DNA from: Larus michahellis | Taxonomy: Eukaryota > Chordata > Aves > Charadriiformes > Laridae | NCBI RefSeq assembly: GCF_964199755.1 | Contig: NC_133906.1 | Coordinates: 11,532,001 to 11,596,000 of the forward strand | DNA: 64,000 nt | Direction: 5' to 3' | Part shown: piece by piece, positions 1 to 11,239 of the stretch | Layout of the letters: every line of letters starts with the position of its first letter | Position numbering within the stretch: position 1 is the first letter of the stretch | Translations under genes and position numbers: made by a program | Notes under the pieces: generated by a model | The model's input: the letters and a program-made list of their open reading frames with translations, nothing else | Told to the model about the DNA's origin: nothing | Databases searched by the model: none

Positions 1-1060
1 TCCCAGGGGGCTCTGGGGTGTCCTAGGGGTGTGTGGATGGTCCCAGAGGGAATGCGGGAGGGTCCCAGGGTATTCCAGGGAGTCCTGGGGGTGAATATGG
101 GGGGTCCCAGAAGACCCCAGAGAGTCCGGGGGGAAGATGAAGGGTCCCAGGGGGTCCTGGAGAGCTCTGAGAGGCTCTCATGGGGTTCGCAGGAGGTCGC
201 AAAAGGGGAATGTGGGGTATACCGGGGGGGGGGCTCCAGTGGGTCCCAGAGGGCTCTGGGCTGTCCTCGGGGGCTCCAGGGAGGCTCTAGGGCATCCTGG
301 AGCAGGTGTTGGAGGGTCCAAGAGGCCTCTGGGAGGTCCCGGAGCAGGTGTTGAAGGGTCCCAGGGGGCTCCGGGGGGTCCTGGAGGGCTCAGAGGGGTC
401 CCGTAAGTCTCCAAGGAGTCCTGGGGGGAACGTGAGGAGTCACAGGAGGTCCTGGGGGGCTCTCAGGGGGGATGGGGAGTCTGAGGAGGGTCCCACGGAG
501 ATGTGGTGGGTACTGCGTGGAGCTCTCAGAAGGCTCTAGGGTGTTCTGGGGGCTCAGGGAGGTCCTGAAGCAGGTGTGGAAGTGTCCCAGGGGTCCTGGA
601 GGCCTCTGGGGGGCTCTGAGGGGGTAGGAGGGGTGGTCCCAGGAGAGTCCCAGGGGGATGTGGGGGATACCTGGGGGGGAGCTCCACGGGGTCGCAGAGG
701 GCTCTGGGGTTTCCTGGGAGGCTCCAGGGGGATCTGTGGGGTCCAGGACGGGGTGTGGGAGAGTCCTAGAGGGGTCCTGAGGAGAACGTGGGGGGTCCCA
801 GAAGGCTGCAGGGAGCCCTGGGGGGAACATGAGGGTTCCCAGGGGGGTCCTGAATAGTCCCAGAGGGGTTCTGGGAAAACATGAAGAATTTGCAGGGGGT
901 CCTGCGGAGCTCTCAGGGGGTGTGAGGGGTCCCAGGGGGATCCTGGGGGGTTTGGGGGATCCCAGGGTGTATCAGAGGGCGCTGGGGGGTCCTAGGGAAA
1001 TGTGGGGAGTCTCAGGCTGTCTCAGAGGGCTCCAGGGGAAGTCCCAATGTCCCCATACCT
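1..1060. repeat. G-rich minisatellite with higher-order periodicity
   Basis: About 1 kb is built from degenerate units of roughly 25-35 bases made of GGGTCCCAG, GGGGTCCTGG, GGCTCTGAGG and GGGAACGTGAGG blocks. The plus strand is strongly G-rich throughout. A longer period can be seen: the block starting near 210 (ATGTGGGG, then a TATACC or GATACC, then GGGGCTCCA and CAGAGGGCTCTGG) recurs near 658, about 448 bases later. AGCAGGTGTTGGAGGGTCC-like units recur near 300, 340 and 572. The many open frames here are a by-product of stop-poor GC-rich repeats and I do not call them genes. The repeat appears to lie in an intron of the minus-strand gene that begins at 1,734. Confidence 0.85.
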
Positions 1061-1734
1061 GTGGCGTGGACGGCACAGCACAGGACCCCAGGGAATAGCT
1101 GGTGTGGAGGAGGCACCCCCCGCTGGGGGGAAATGTAGCAGTGATGGGGGGGACACTCCCTCGAAGCCAAAGACTGGGACTAGACCCCCCCAGCCTCCCT
1201 CAAGGCCTCCCCATTAGCCTCAAGACCCCCGTATCCCGCCCCCAGCCACCCCCCAGGACCACCGTCCCCCTCCTCAGCCACCCCGTTCCCCCCCGTCCCC
1301 CTTAAGAGCCTTCTAAGGACCTCCCACCCGCCTGGGGGCTTCCTCAGCCCCCCCATTCCCCCTCAGGGCCCCCGTCCCGCCGTCAGCTTCCCTCAGAGCC
1401 CCCTTAGGCACTTCTTAGCTCTCCCGTTCCACCTCAAGGCTCCCTCAGCCCCCTCCACCATCCCTCGGGGCCCCCACAACCCTCCCAGACCCCTCAAGCT
1501 CCCTCAAGTCCCACCCTCAGCCCCTCCGGGCCCCCTCAGGATCCCCTCAGCTCCCCCCCATCATCCCTCGAGGCACTCTCAGGCGCCCCTCCGCTCCCTG
1601 CTTACCTTGACGGGGTCCAGCTGCCTCACGACGTGCTCACGGGTACCCCGCGGGCCCGGCCCAACCGAGGATCGGCCCGCCGGGCCCCGCTTTCCAGCCG
1701 GGCCGTCCCGCTCCGATTTCGACCTAGCCGCCAT
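1059..1734 (-). CDS. Unrecognised gene, first coding exon and a possible second (partial)
   Basis: A minus-strand ATG at 1,734 has a strong Kozak context (A at -3, G at +4) inside a CpG-island promoter. The exon runs to 1,606 (43 codons, starting MAARSKSERDG and ending QLDPVK) and stops at an AAG|GTAAGC donor in phase 0. A possible second exon at 1,098-1,059 starts after CACACCAG, is open in the matching phase (LFPGVLCCAVHAT) and ends at a CAG|GTATGG donor. The join would place a hydrophobic stretch near residue 45, as for a signal anchor. The rest would lie beyond the left edge. The N-terminus is rich in Gly, Pro, Arg and Ser. I do not recognise the protein; it is not the start of ETF1, HSPA9 or KDM3B as I know them. 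Exon 1 is moderately secure; exon 2 is a guess from splice signals. Confidence 0.5.
1185..1580. repeat. C-rich degenerate repeat, opposite strand skew
   Basis: From about 1,185 the plus strand switches from G-rich to C-rich, with loosely repeated CCCTCAG, CCCCCATTCCCCC and AAGGCTCCCTCAG blocks of about 25-35 bases. It could be the same repeat family in inverted orientation or an independently grown pyrimidine-rich tract. It sits between the two predicted exons of the minus-strand gene. Confidence 0.6.
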
Positions 1735-2400
1735 CCTCCGCAGAAGATCCGCTTCCGGAGAGCCCCGTCCTGTCCCGCCTACGAAGCGCGCCGATTGGCC
1801 GTCGCCCGCCCCCTTCCTTGGGAAGTCCCGTTCCATTGGCCCGTCGCCGCCGTCAATCCCCACCGAGCCCCACCCCGGCGAGGCAATGGAACCAATGAAA
1901 GTGCGGCGATCCGACCAACGGGAGCTGCGCATGCGCACTACAGCGCACGTCGCTGATCTCGCTTCTGCCGCCCGGCGAGCAGAAGCCGGTACTGCATCTC
2001 GGGGCGGGGAGGCCCTATTTTCCCCAATTCGGGTTTTTTTTTTCCGCTTTCTCACGTTATTACATTTGGGTGTTTCTCAGCGTTTTTCCACAACATAAAA
2101 GTTATCGGCCTTTGCTTTCGAGCATCAGAACGGGCGATACCTTGCTTTCTAGCTGCACAAATCGAGACGGACTTGGCTTTACCCGGCGCCCGAAATTGGG
2201 AGCTTTTCGGTCTTCCCCCGCCGCCGAAGAAGGCGCTGCAGAACGCGGGGGGCGTGGCCAGGGCGGGCCGGGGGCGTGGCCACGGCGCACGCGCGGCTCC
2301 CCCCGTGCAGGAAGGGCCTTCGGCCGCCGGGCGGCAGCACCCCCTCAATGAACGCGCTCTGGGCGCTCGTCAGGGTGCTGAGCGCCGACCGCTCTCAGCC
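1600..2400. promoter_or_regulatory. CpG-island promoter with NRF1, CCAAT and GC-box motifs
   Basis: The segment is rich in CpG and holds typical housekeeping promoter motifs: an NRF1 palindrome TGCGCATGCGCA-like at about 1,926-1,937, several CCAAT or ATTGG boxes (near 1,793, 1,833, 1,889), a CTTCCGG ETS site near 1,752 and GC boxes GGGGCGTGGCC near 2,248 and 2,271. It supports the minus-strand start at 1,734. Because the motifs spread over 700 bases it may fire in both directions, but I see no clear first exon on the plus strand. Confidence 0.7.
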
Positions 2401-2744
2401 CGCTTTAGTCCAGCCAGGGACCGCAACCACCGACCGGGCTGCGGGACTCCCCTCTCTCTGCCTTGCCCGCACTCGCGACAGCCAGCGCCTCGGCACCAAA
2501 AACCTGCCAAAAACAGGGGTTTTCGCCCCGAGATGAGCCTCATGGACGCCGCATCGCCCCGCGCGGGGCACCAGGGCTGGGGGGGAGGTGGGGGGGTGAC
2601 AGCAACGAGTCTACCAGGGAGGGGGTAGCTTTGGAAAGACCCTTTACATCCTCAAGAGAGAGCAGAGGGGAGGGCGAGTTTCTAAATCCTTTCTGTAAAC
2701 AGGCTTTCTTTGCGTTTTAGAAACCTTATATAGCATAGACATTT

Positions 2745-2950
2745 ACAGTGCAGTATCTATTTACACATATATGTGCGCACACTTAGAGAATACACATTAT
2801 CTACTTACACCTATATAGAATATCTGTTAAGTTAGATCTATTTAGACTTACACATTAACACTTATATAGAACATCTAATTAAGACCAGCTATCTGTTTAG
2901 ACATATATTTTGACACTTGAATATCTCTTTATAAATATATCTTTTAAAAA
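2745..2950. repeat. AT-rich tandem repeat, unit about 52 bases
   Basis: Units of about 52 bases carry the series ACACNTATATAGAA, then CATCT, then CTATTTAGAC or CTGTTTAGAC. The two clearest copies start near 2,808 and 2,859; weaker copies flank them. The block lies just outside the CpG island. Confidence 0.55.
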
Positions 2951-5900
2951 AATCTTTTCATAGTCTGAACTCCTTTATTCCTTAGAGACATAGGTTTTTA
3001 TTTTGAACTCCCTTTATATACATAAGTGAATATTATTTCTCAATAGATAAAAAATGAGAGGCTGTTCTCTATTTCAATGCCTCACACCCATAGTTACAGG
3101 TTTTAAAATCTTTTAAGCACCACACCACCAGCCCCTGAGTTTTCAGACATTTTGGGGCTGTGACCAGCTTCTTTTGGGGGGAACCCCATGCAACTTTCAC
3201 ATCCCCCACTCACCTGCTCCTCCGCCGCATCATTGCTACCCCAGTGACATCACGGTGCCCCAAATGCCATCATCAGCCCTCCAGACACACACACCCGCTA
3301 TTACTATTCACCAAAAAAAATGAACAAAACGCCCAGACCCAGGGCTGGCCCCTTCCCCTCAGTGGGCTCCGCCACCGGCTGCAAACCTGGGCTGGTCAAA
3401 CCTGGCCCTTAGCTGAGCTACAGGAGGATTCTGGGGAAACACCTCAGCTCGAAATACAGCACAGCCTTCAAAACCCAGAGCCACCTGAACCCTTATAGTC
3501 AGTATTAAGAAAAATCAATGCCATTTTGAACACGTTCTTAACATAACAGTGAACCCTCTGTCTGGTGTTGGGAAATGCCTGGCCCCTTCCTCCCAGCACG
3601 GCCGCAGGAAGATCACCCTGCGGGGCAGCGGGACCAGGCTGTGCCGTAACCAGAATCAATGCTGATGGACCCACCGCCTCAGCTACAGCCCTCATGCTGC
3701 TGTCGCTGCTGCCGCTCACCTCGCTCCTGGGTCAACATAGCCGAGACGGATGGGTCAAACCCTGAAGAGCAAAAGGAACAATAAAGAGCAAAGCTCAGTC
3801 ATTCACTTTATGCTGAAAAGGTGTGCCTATGTTTATATACATTCAATAAAAATACTTATAGTATAAAAGTATTTGACTTTCCTTTGGCACTAATTCAGCT
3901 TGCACAGCTGTGAATTGATACCACGACACTATCTCTCTCCAAAATGCACAGCTATAATTTGACGAGGGTTTTTTCTGTGCGCTACTCAAGGAGAAGGGAC
4001 ATCTGGCCAGCTGCACTGCCCAAGAGAGATGCTACTGGGCTGCCAGGGAAATGTGCCACTGAAAGAGAGAAATAAAGTACTTCAGAGCACGCCATCTAAA
4101 CATCGGGGGGGGGAACCCAAACAAAAACATTACATTCAGTTGCCTCTCTTTTTAAAGCTTTAGAACAAATACCTAACTGCTTAAGTATACCTCGTAAATT
4201 GTATGCTACAGCTATACTGGCAGTTGCTGTTTAAACCATGCAAGTCAGTTTGCAAATTACACAGTTTTAACTTTTTTTTTTTTTAAAGTTTCGTTTAGCA
4301 CAGAAAAATCAATGAGATAAAAGATCCCCCAAATGGTTTTACTTTTGGGAGGGGATGGATGGAATCAAATCCCCGGTGCCACAATCCATCAGGCTACCAA
4401 AACAAGACCGGCAGATTGGCTCATGCTTTTGGCTGTGCTGAACATGCAGATGAACACGTTTTTATGATATCTCAACTGTTGCAACCGAGAACCCAAAGAT
4501 CAGCAATCCCAGCAATTGTTGGAAGATGTGCTGTGCTTAGGCCTTTGGAAGGAAATTTTTTTTCTTTTCCTTTTTTAAAAGTGAGTGCAAAGGCCTGTTG
4601 CTGATGGAGCGTTCTTAAAATGCAACTGCTTTGAATGAGAAACAGTTCCATTTTGGAAAAACTCTTTCCAACTGAAGTCAAAATGACACACTGTAGGTTA
4701 CGGACAAAAGACAACTCACAACTCACCAAAACCACATCTGGACTCGCCGCCACCAGTTACGAGGCTGCTGATGCTTCTACTTGTAGCCAAGTTATTCACT
4801 ACCGGTTCAAGCATTTAGCCTCCTGGTATCACCAGCACTTTTACACAAGTCACTTAATTGCTCTTCTAAAATTATCCAAGTGAAAGTTGTAGCCATGAAA
4901 GAGGAGTGAAAAAGAAAAGGAGAGGTCAAGCAGCAAAAGAGCTCTGCAGGGTGCCACCTGCAGTCAACAGCGCACTCTGTGTTTGAAAGCACACACACCC
5001 ACCCCCACAAAAGAAACAAATGGGCAAAAACCCCAGGACTCGGACCGTTTCTATCTGCCCGAGCTCATTCCTGTCTCAGTGCATCGTCTCACCAGAGCAC
5101 GAAGCACAGACGATCTGTATCCCGAGGACATTTGCACGTGATGAATACGTGTTCAGAAACAGTCCAGATCTAAGAGTGGTGTCATTTTTGTGGTTTTAAT
5201 AATCATAACTCAGTTTTATTCACTGGCACATTTGGGAGGAAATTAATTCACTTTTAAACGTAGCTTCTCCTTGGGGGAAAAAAAACATGTTAAGAGACTG
5301 AAAGAAAAATTATGATTCAGAGCTCCCACCCATGAGGGGGCTGTGGGGACATTAAAAAAAAGCGAAGACCAACAGCAGCAACATCCAGTGAAATTTGGCT
5401 TTAATTCTGATTGTGTACTTGAGACCCTCCGAGTCTACAACCTCAGTCCTATAAAGGACTAAGTCCTTTTCTGGAACGACAAAACTTTTTTTGCTTAAAA
5501 GTTCTAGAGTGAAGGCTCCACAGAACAATGTGGATTGAGCCACAGAAAAACACACCATTGTCACATAATAATAAAAAAGAATAAAAAAAAAAATAAGTGA
5601 CACATCAGTTTCCATCACGTTTCATTCATTACATTTCTGCTGGCACCTAGATGCTCAAACATTTACTACACTGACACCACAGACTAGTAAAAATTAAGTT
5701 ATGCATAGGAAAAGAAAAGGCTGTTTCCCACTTGCCCCTGGAACCGGTATGAACAAACGGAAGAGAAATGCTTGACCCTAACGAAGGTAAAAAGCAGCTC
5801 TTAATTTATCCTAGATGAAAGTTCAGACTTTGACCCCAAAGGAAAACATTCCTAACTACCACGGGACCTGCTCCGGCAGGAGGCACGCTCTGTTAACTGC

Positions 5901-6100
5901 GGCTCCTCATCAGCTTTTCTGCACTGGCAGCAAATTTGCCTTTTCTGCGTCTTTGACACGGAGTATCTGCAGCATCTCTGAACTCGCAAATGGGCCTCCC
6001 CACTCGTGCTTTTACCTCAGCAGCAAGTGGACTCAGCTGTGCAGGATTTTCTTCACATACCGCAGAAGGCGACCCTGGGAAAAGAGGAAGAAAGAAATGA
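2951..6100. other. No gene recognised
   Basis: Mixed intergenic or intronic sequence. Plus-strand AATAAA signals occur near 3,781, 3,845 and 4,072, so a 3' UTR of an unseen plus-strand transcript is possible. On the minus strand a strong splice donor (GAGCAG|GTGAGTGGG) lies near 3,208, preceded by ATGATGCGGCGG; without a supporting partner exon I do not call it. No transposon was recognised. Confidence 0.4.
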
Positions 6101-6109
6101 CCCCGTTTG

Positions 6110-7570
6110 TCACACACAGAGAACGGGCATGAACCGGGGGACCCTCATCCCACCTCTGCCCTCGGGAGCGGGGCCAGAGAGACCCTCCACGCACAGAGGC
6201 CGCCTTGCGTGGATTTCATCCCCGAGGGAAGAGGCCGGGCTCCCCGCCGGCAGAAGGACGACTCGTCCCCCCGCTGCTCGGAGCTCCGTGCTGGGGGCAG
6301 CGCTGCCTGCGCCCGGCCGCTCTGCCGCCGTGCGGGGAGCGCGTTGCGGTCGGACGGCGGACGCTCCAGCCAACAGACGCTCCAGCTAATTGCAGCTCCC
6401 GCTCGTTACCGCTGCCGGGAGTCTTTCCACTGGCCACTGCATGCTCCAGCCAGCGGACACCCCGCCTCGCTCCAGCTCCTGCTTGCCACAGCTCTGGCTA
6501 ATTGAAGCCCCAGCCCTGCACTGAAGCTCCAGTCGATTTCAGCTCCTTCTCCCTACAAGCTCCAGCTATTTGCAACAGTCTGGGCTTTTGACAAGGGTGT
6601 TGATCACTCACCGTCATAACTTCAGTGCACGGATTAAACACCATAGCTGCACACGGTATCCCCCCCGCCAAGAGCCCCTGGCCGTGGTAGAAGCAGCCTG
6701 GGCCCTTCTCCGTCCCTGCGGGCACCGGCACCCACCTGCCGCCTCCGGAGCCCCCCCGGACCGCCGCCGCCCGACCCGCGCCGGGAGTGGCAGAGGCTGC
6801 CCGGCCTCAGCAGGGAGCAACTGAGCCGGGCGGGGCCGCCCCTGCTCCCCCCGGCCGGGCACGGGCTCGGCCCCGAAACTCCCCAACGACCCCGGGCGGC
6901 GCTCGGCCCGGTGCCGCTGCCGCCCCCGGGAGGGCAGAGCCCGGACCCGCGCGCCGGGGCTCCGGACGGGGGACGCCACGACGCGCCCGCGGCCGGACCG
7001 GGACGAAACCCCCGCCCGGACCCGCTGCCGCCCCTCTGCTGGGCACGCGCAGACGTCCCGCTCCGTTCCTGGCCCTATTTAAGCACCGCGCGGGCCGGGG
7101 CAGCCGCGTTTTCCGCCGCTCCCCGGTTCCGGGCTCGTTCTTCCTCCTGCCGGACGCTCCGGCCTGGTTCTCTTCCCCTTCTGCTCTGACATCTCCAGCC
7201 GCGCCAGTCCCACGGCTCCAGGCTACCGGTGGTACCCGCTGTGCTGCTCGGTGCCGGGCCCTGCCCAAAGTGACCGAGTGCTGTTCTCCGCTCGGGGCTT
7301 CCTCGAGGCGTCCGGTCCCGTCCCGAGCAGGGTACGAGTGCAGAGCCGTGGGGCTGGGGTTGCCCCAGTCCCACCGACTGTCCCATCCCGCTGCTGCCTC
7401 TCTTCCCCACCTCCCAAGCTTTCCCCCTGCCCCACACGGGGAACGCACACACGGCATCCCCGAGGAGCCACGGGGCCGGGCTGCCCTGGCTACAGGGCTG
7501 CGCCGTAGGGACACAGGCCAGGGGAGAGATGAGAGGAGAGCGACGAGCACAGGGAACGGTGGGAGGGGAA
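6110..7570 (+). promoter_or_regulatory. CpG island with a TATA-like box, putative plus-strand promoter
   Basis: A 1.4-kb GC- and CpG-rich island. A TATTTAA box at about 7,076-7,082 is followed 25-30 bases later by a GC-rich candidate start region (about 7,105-7,110), which would give a plus-strand transcript. Candidate donors follow near 7,331 (CAG|GGTACG region) and 7,571 (AAG|GTGATG). I found no coding start that I recognise downstream, so the product may be noncoding or its coding exons may be unrecognised. The 262- and 247-codon open frames across the island overlap on opposite strands and look like composition effects. Confidence 0.45.
6360..6585. repeat. Degenerate GCTCCAGC-type tandem repeat
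   Basis: The motif GCTCCAGCC or GCTCCAGCT recurs at irregular steps of about 15-60 bases, often next to AATTGCAGC or AATTGAAGC (for example near 6,365, 6,381, 6,447, 6,469, 6,526, 6,559). It looks like an old short tandem array at the island's left half. Confidence 0.5.
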
Positions 7571-7579
7571 GGTGATGTT

Positions 7580-10500
7580 GGCTTCCTATTTTTCCCCACA
7601 GGCTTATTCTCCCCCTGGGACTCCTGATTCACGCCCTGTTTCCCATGCATCACAGCCCCCCTTCACAAGCCGCAGGGCCAGAGGAGCCACATGCACCAGG
7701 GACACTGGCCCTGGCACCCCATCGCTTCCCAGCGGCTCTCCCAGGCTGGTACCATGAACCCCCCCTGCCGGGGCAGGTGGCTTGTACCTCTGGGGTTTGG
7801 TAGCCGTGATCAGGCAGCCCCTGCCTTGGGCTTTGGCTGAGGCCCATTGCTGGCTCCTGGCTGGGTTTCTCTCATGTGTTGGGAATCCAGCAGCTGGAGG
7901 ATGCTGCATCACTGCCCATCACAGTCAAGATGCCGGCCTCCGTAATTTCAGAGACCAACACGATTGGATCCCCACCTCCAGTGGGAGAGTCCTTGACTCT
8001 TGCTCAAGGTTCTGGTGCAAAGCTGGAACACCAGGTCTTGCAAAGAGAGAAGAACACAGACAGTACATGTTAACTGTGCATGCTGCTTATCAGAACCACA
8101 CTCTGCCTTGAAGAGGAGCTTCAAAGGACAAAGCCAGATTCTGACCTAAAGGCTGCAACACCCACCAATCACACAATTCATTATCTTCAGTCTGGCGAGG
8201 CAGCTATGCTCAGGACTGTGGGGTGGCAGGGGGCTCCCCCTCGGCTCCCCCCAGCCCCAGCAAACACCCCAGTTGTGCTGGGAACGGGGCTGACCTCAAA
8301 GACGTCACCATCTCCCAGCCAAGCCAGGCGGCAACAGCATCACTGCAACCCATTTAGGCTCAGCCCTCAGCTCTGACCTTTAGGTAACAGTCACAAGGGC
8401 TTAGATTTCAAGTTATGCTTTGGCTTTTTTCCCCACTGGTTTCTTTTCTAGTGTTGTCATACAATACCTTGTACAGCGGCTTTCTGCATCACAGTTAGGG
8501 CTTCCATATACCACAGCGCTACCAAAGCTTCTAAGCACAGACCAGGACTCTATACAGAGCTGTTATCTCTTCAAGAGCTGTCCCCTTCACAGATTACTAT
8601 CTGCAAAATACGGTAAACCAGTTTGTTTCAAAGCCTTCCCCCTCCACTTTAACTTTGCTGCACTGCTACTACAGGAGGACTTGTTGTAGCACCGTTGTGA
8701 GCAATATTAGCTGCTGGGTTTGTAAGTCTTATGACAAGGCTCTAAAGTGCCATGGCTGACTTGGAGAAGACAAACAGTAAAACCAAATTTTGAGTTACTA
8801 CAACAATTTACTATAAATTGCTGAACACTCAAACTTTAGAAACACAAATATCATCTATGAATGTGAAAACAAAGCAGAACTTCAAATTAAAATCTGATTT
8901 ACCAAAAAAAGTCCTGGTCTTTTTACCGCTTTTCACCTGGTAGCAAATCTTTATCATTATATGCCAAGCTATGGTTATGTATCTATGCAAGTTAAACATA
9001 GAGAAAAGCTTCTATGAATGCCCTCATGTTTTCTCCACTGCATGATAAGCACACACCTCACACACAGGCTACTAGATCTCAGTGCAAGAAGAAATGAAAG
9101 AAAAAAGCTGGAGTTTTAATTCCCTTCTTTCCAATTTTCTAGGATTAAAATTCATAGCTTTCAGCTAAAAATCAAGACTAACTACAATTTTTTTTTTCCA
9201 CAGAAACTGGACTTACAATTATTTAGCATTGTCCATGTACAGTAAGCACAGGCATATATAGTTCACGACACAGCAATTCTGCCTGAAACAGAACTAGTTA
9301 TTAGTTTAATCCATCACAAATGTTTAAATCATCTAGCAGAAGGAATTCAGAGAAAGCCAAGGTAAATTCTTAAGTGCTACGGATGAAATTTGTATGCTAC
9401 AATGACAGCAGCACTATTTTTACTTTATAACAGTTTAGGTGACGCATAAGCCTTATGCGGGCTTGTCCTCCTCTACCCCAGAAGGGACTCCATCATTCAG
9501 GATAAGCTTTCCTTACAGGACAGCTAGAACTTCTGGCAGCGCACCACAGGAAGCTGTTCCCCTGGACTTCTTTCAGGTGTTGAGAAGACCTATATAAGGC
9601 CATGTGTTCCAAGTGGCACTGAACAACTCTGACTCTCTCAGACGCACCCAGGTGGTGCACACAAACGTGCAGATGAAGGGAGAATAAAAGCACTTTTTGT
9701 CCTACCTGACCCCATTGGAGATAGATGGGCATCCCAGACTCCAATGTGCGGTGAAGGTTATTTAGCGTTGCTTTGTGCCTTTCCCAGGTACTGGAAGCAG
9801 CTTGGCTAGTACTCCTTAAAGCAAGAATCTAGAAGCGTGGAGTTTACACAGTGCCTCACAGAACATTCATGGCTCTTCTGCCTGTTGCTGTCTGACAGCA
9901 GGAATGAAACATGAGAAACAGAGTCAGAAAATAAAAGTTATAAACTTCTAGACACGTCATGCTCTTTATGCTATTCTCCAAAGACATGCATTCCAGCATT
10001 TGTCTCTAGGAACCCTGAGCTATAAAACAAAACAGATTTCTAATCCTTGCAAGTTCAGGGAGGAACTGGGAAGGAGGAAAAAAACATACGCAGAAATTGG
10101 GGCAGGGGGGGAGAGCGGACAAAAACGAAAAAAAAAAAAAAAACACAAACAATCCCAAAAACCAACCAAGAGCCTTAGTCTCAGATTCCTAAAGGAAAGC
10201 AAAGGAACCCAAACTGCACAACTTGACATGATTATTTCCATACTCAAGACTAGGCTGTCACTACAGTTACGAGGTCACTTAAGCTTTATTAACACAGGTA
10301 TTTCCTAGTAAAAACATCCAAGTGGTTTCTGTTTCTAGACACGAGGTGGCAGCATACGGACACCAGTGCCTAGCGGTTGCCAGCGCTACCTCAGAAAGCC
10401 AAGGGCTCGCTCAACACGAGTGCGACACAGGCGGCTCCCTCTAAAGTTGAGAAATACCAGAAATCTCCAAAGCCGGCACAAAAGAACTTTCAGCATGATT

Positions 10501-11150
10501 CTTTCCTCTACTACCACTAGGCTACACCTGCCCTCAAAAGCAATCGTAAGCTACCACCGTTCTACAGGAAAAGTGGAAAAATCCCTGTCATTTTTTATTC
10601 TGCCAGTCACGGCAGTCAGGTAGCCAGCCTTTCAAGCCCATGAACAGATGGCACACAGGCACCCATTAGAGTGACTTTCCTTCCCCTCTCCTAGAATCGC
10701 AATAGCCCCTACTAAAAAAGGCATAAAAAGCAGCCCTAAAAAAAAAAAAACCCACACACAAACCAAAACTCTGGAAGACCTTTCTTTCTGTCCACAGGAA
10801 GAAAGTCCTGTAGTAAGAAAGTGCGAGTCTGATGACAGGGAACAATTCTGGGGCGGATCCTCCTCAGGAGGCAGAGACTGTGGCTGAGGATACCACCTGA
10901 AGGCAGGGATGCTATCATAAGGGAGACAGGGGAAGGCTGTAGTGACATGCAGTGGGGTTATCAGCAACACGACTACCTAAGATCATGACTTCTCAGACAA
11001 GTGCAGAAAATAAGAACTGAGGAGGAGTTCAGGCAGACTTTTTGGAAGTGCTAGAGAAGCTATATTAGTCTTTGTGTGGATACAAATGGGTGGAAAAAAA
11101 GTGGAGGTTTCTGGAAAGAAACCTTAGTCCATTAAATAAAATAATTTAAA
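7580..11150. other. No recognised gene; one possible small exon at 8,468-8,530
   Basis: Non-repetitive sequence turning AT-rich to the right. On the minus strand a 63-base open segment (8,530 down to 8,468; ends in AESRCT) lies between a GTGCTTAG acceptor and an AAG|GTATTG donor. Its reading frame is protein-like but it stands alone, so it is only a candidate. Homopolymer A runs occur near 10,128 and 10,740. No transposon recognised. Confidence 0.3.
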
Positions 11151-11168
11151 AAAAAAATACCACAAACA

Positions 11169-11224
11169 CTGTCAGGGAGGCCTTAGTCTTCAATTTCATA
11201 TGTTGGCTAAGGCCTCCCTGACAG
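11169..11224. repeat. Perfect 18-bp inverted repeat (hairpin), 20-base loop
   Basis: The arm CTGTCAGGGAGGCCTTAG at 11,169-11,186 is matched exactly by its reverse complement at 11,207-11,224; the loop is 11,187-11,206. Outside the stem, after a short bulge, ACAAACAC on the left can pair with TGTTTGTG on the right, and A-rich and T-rich tracts continue outward. Transcribed, it would fold into a stem of microRNA-precursor size. It could instead be a template-switch palindrome. Confidence 0.85.
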
Positions 11225-11239
11225 GCTTTTTGTTTGTGT

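Noticed and set aside
31-1098. Several Gly- and Arg-rich open frames at the left edge
   Set aside because: They are translations of a G-rich minisatellite in all frames.
6787-7575. 262- and 247-codon open frames on opposite strands
   Set aside because: Both occupy the same CpG island, start upstream of the TATA-like box and show no family resemblance.
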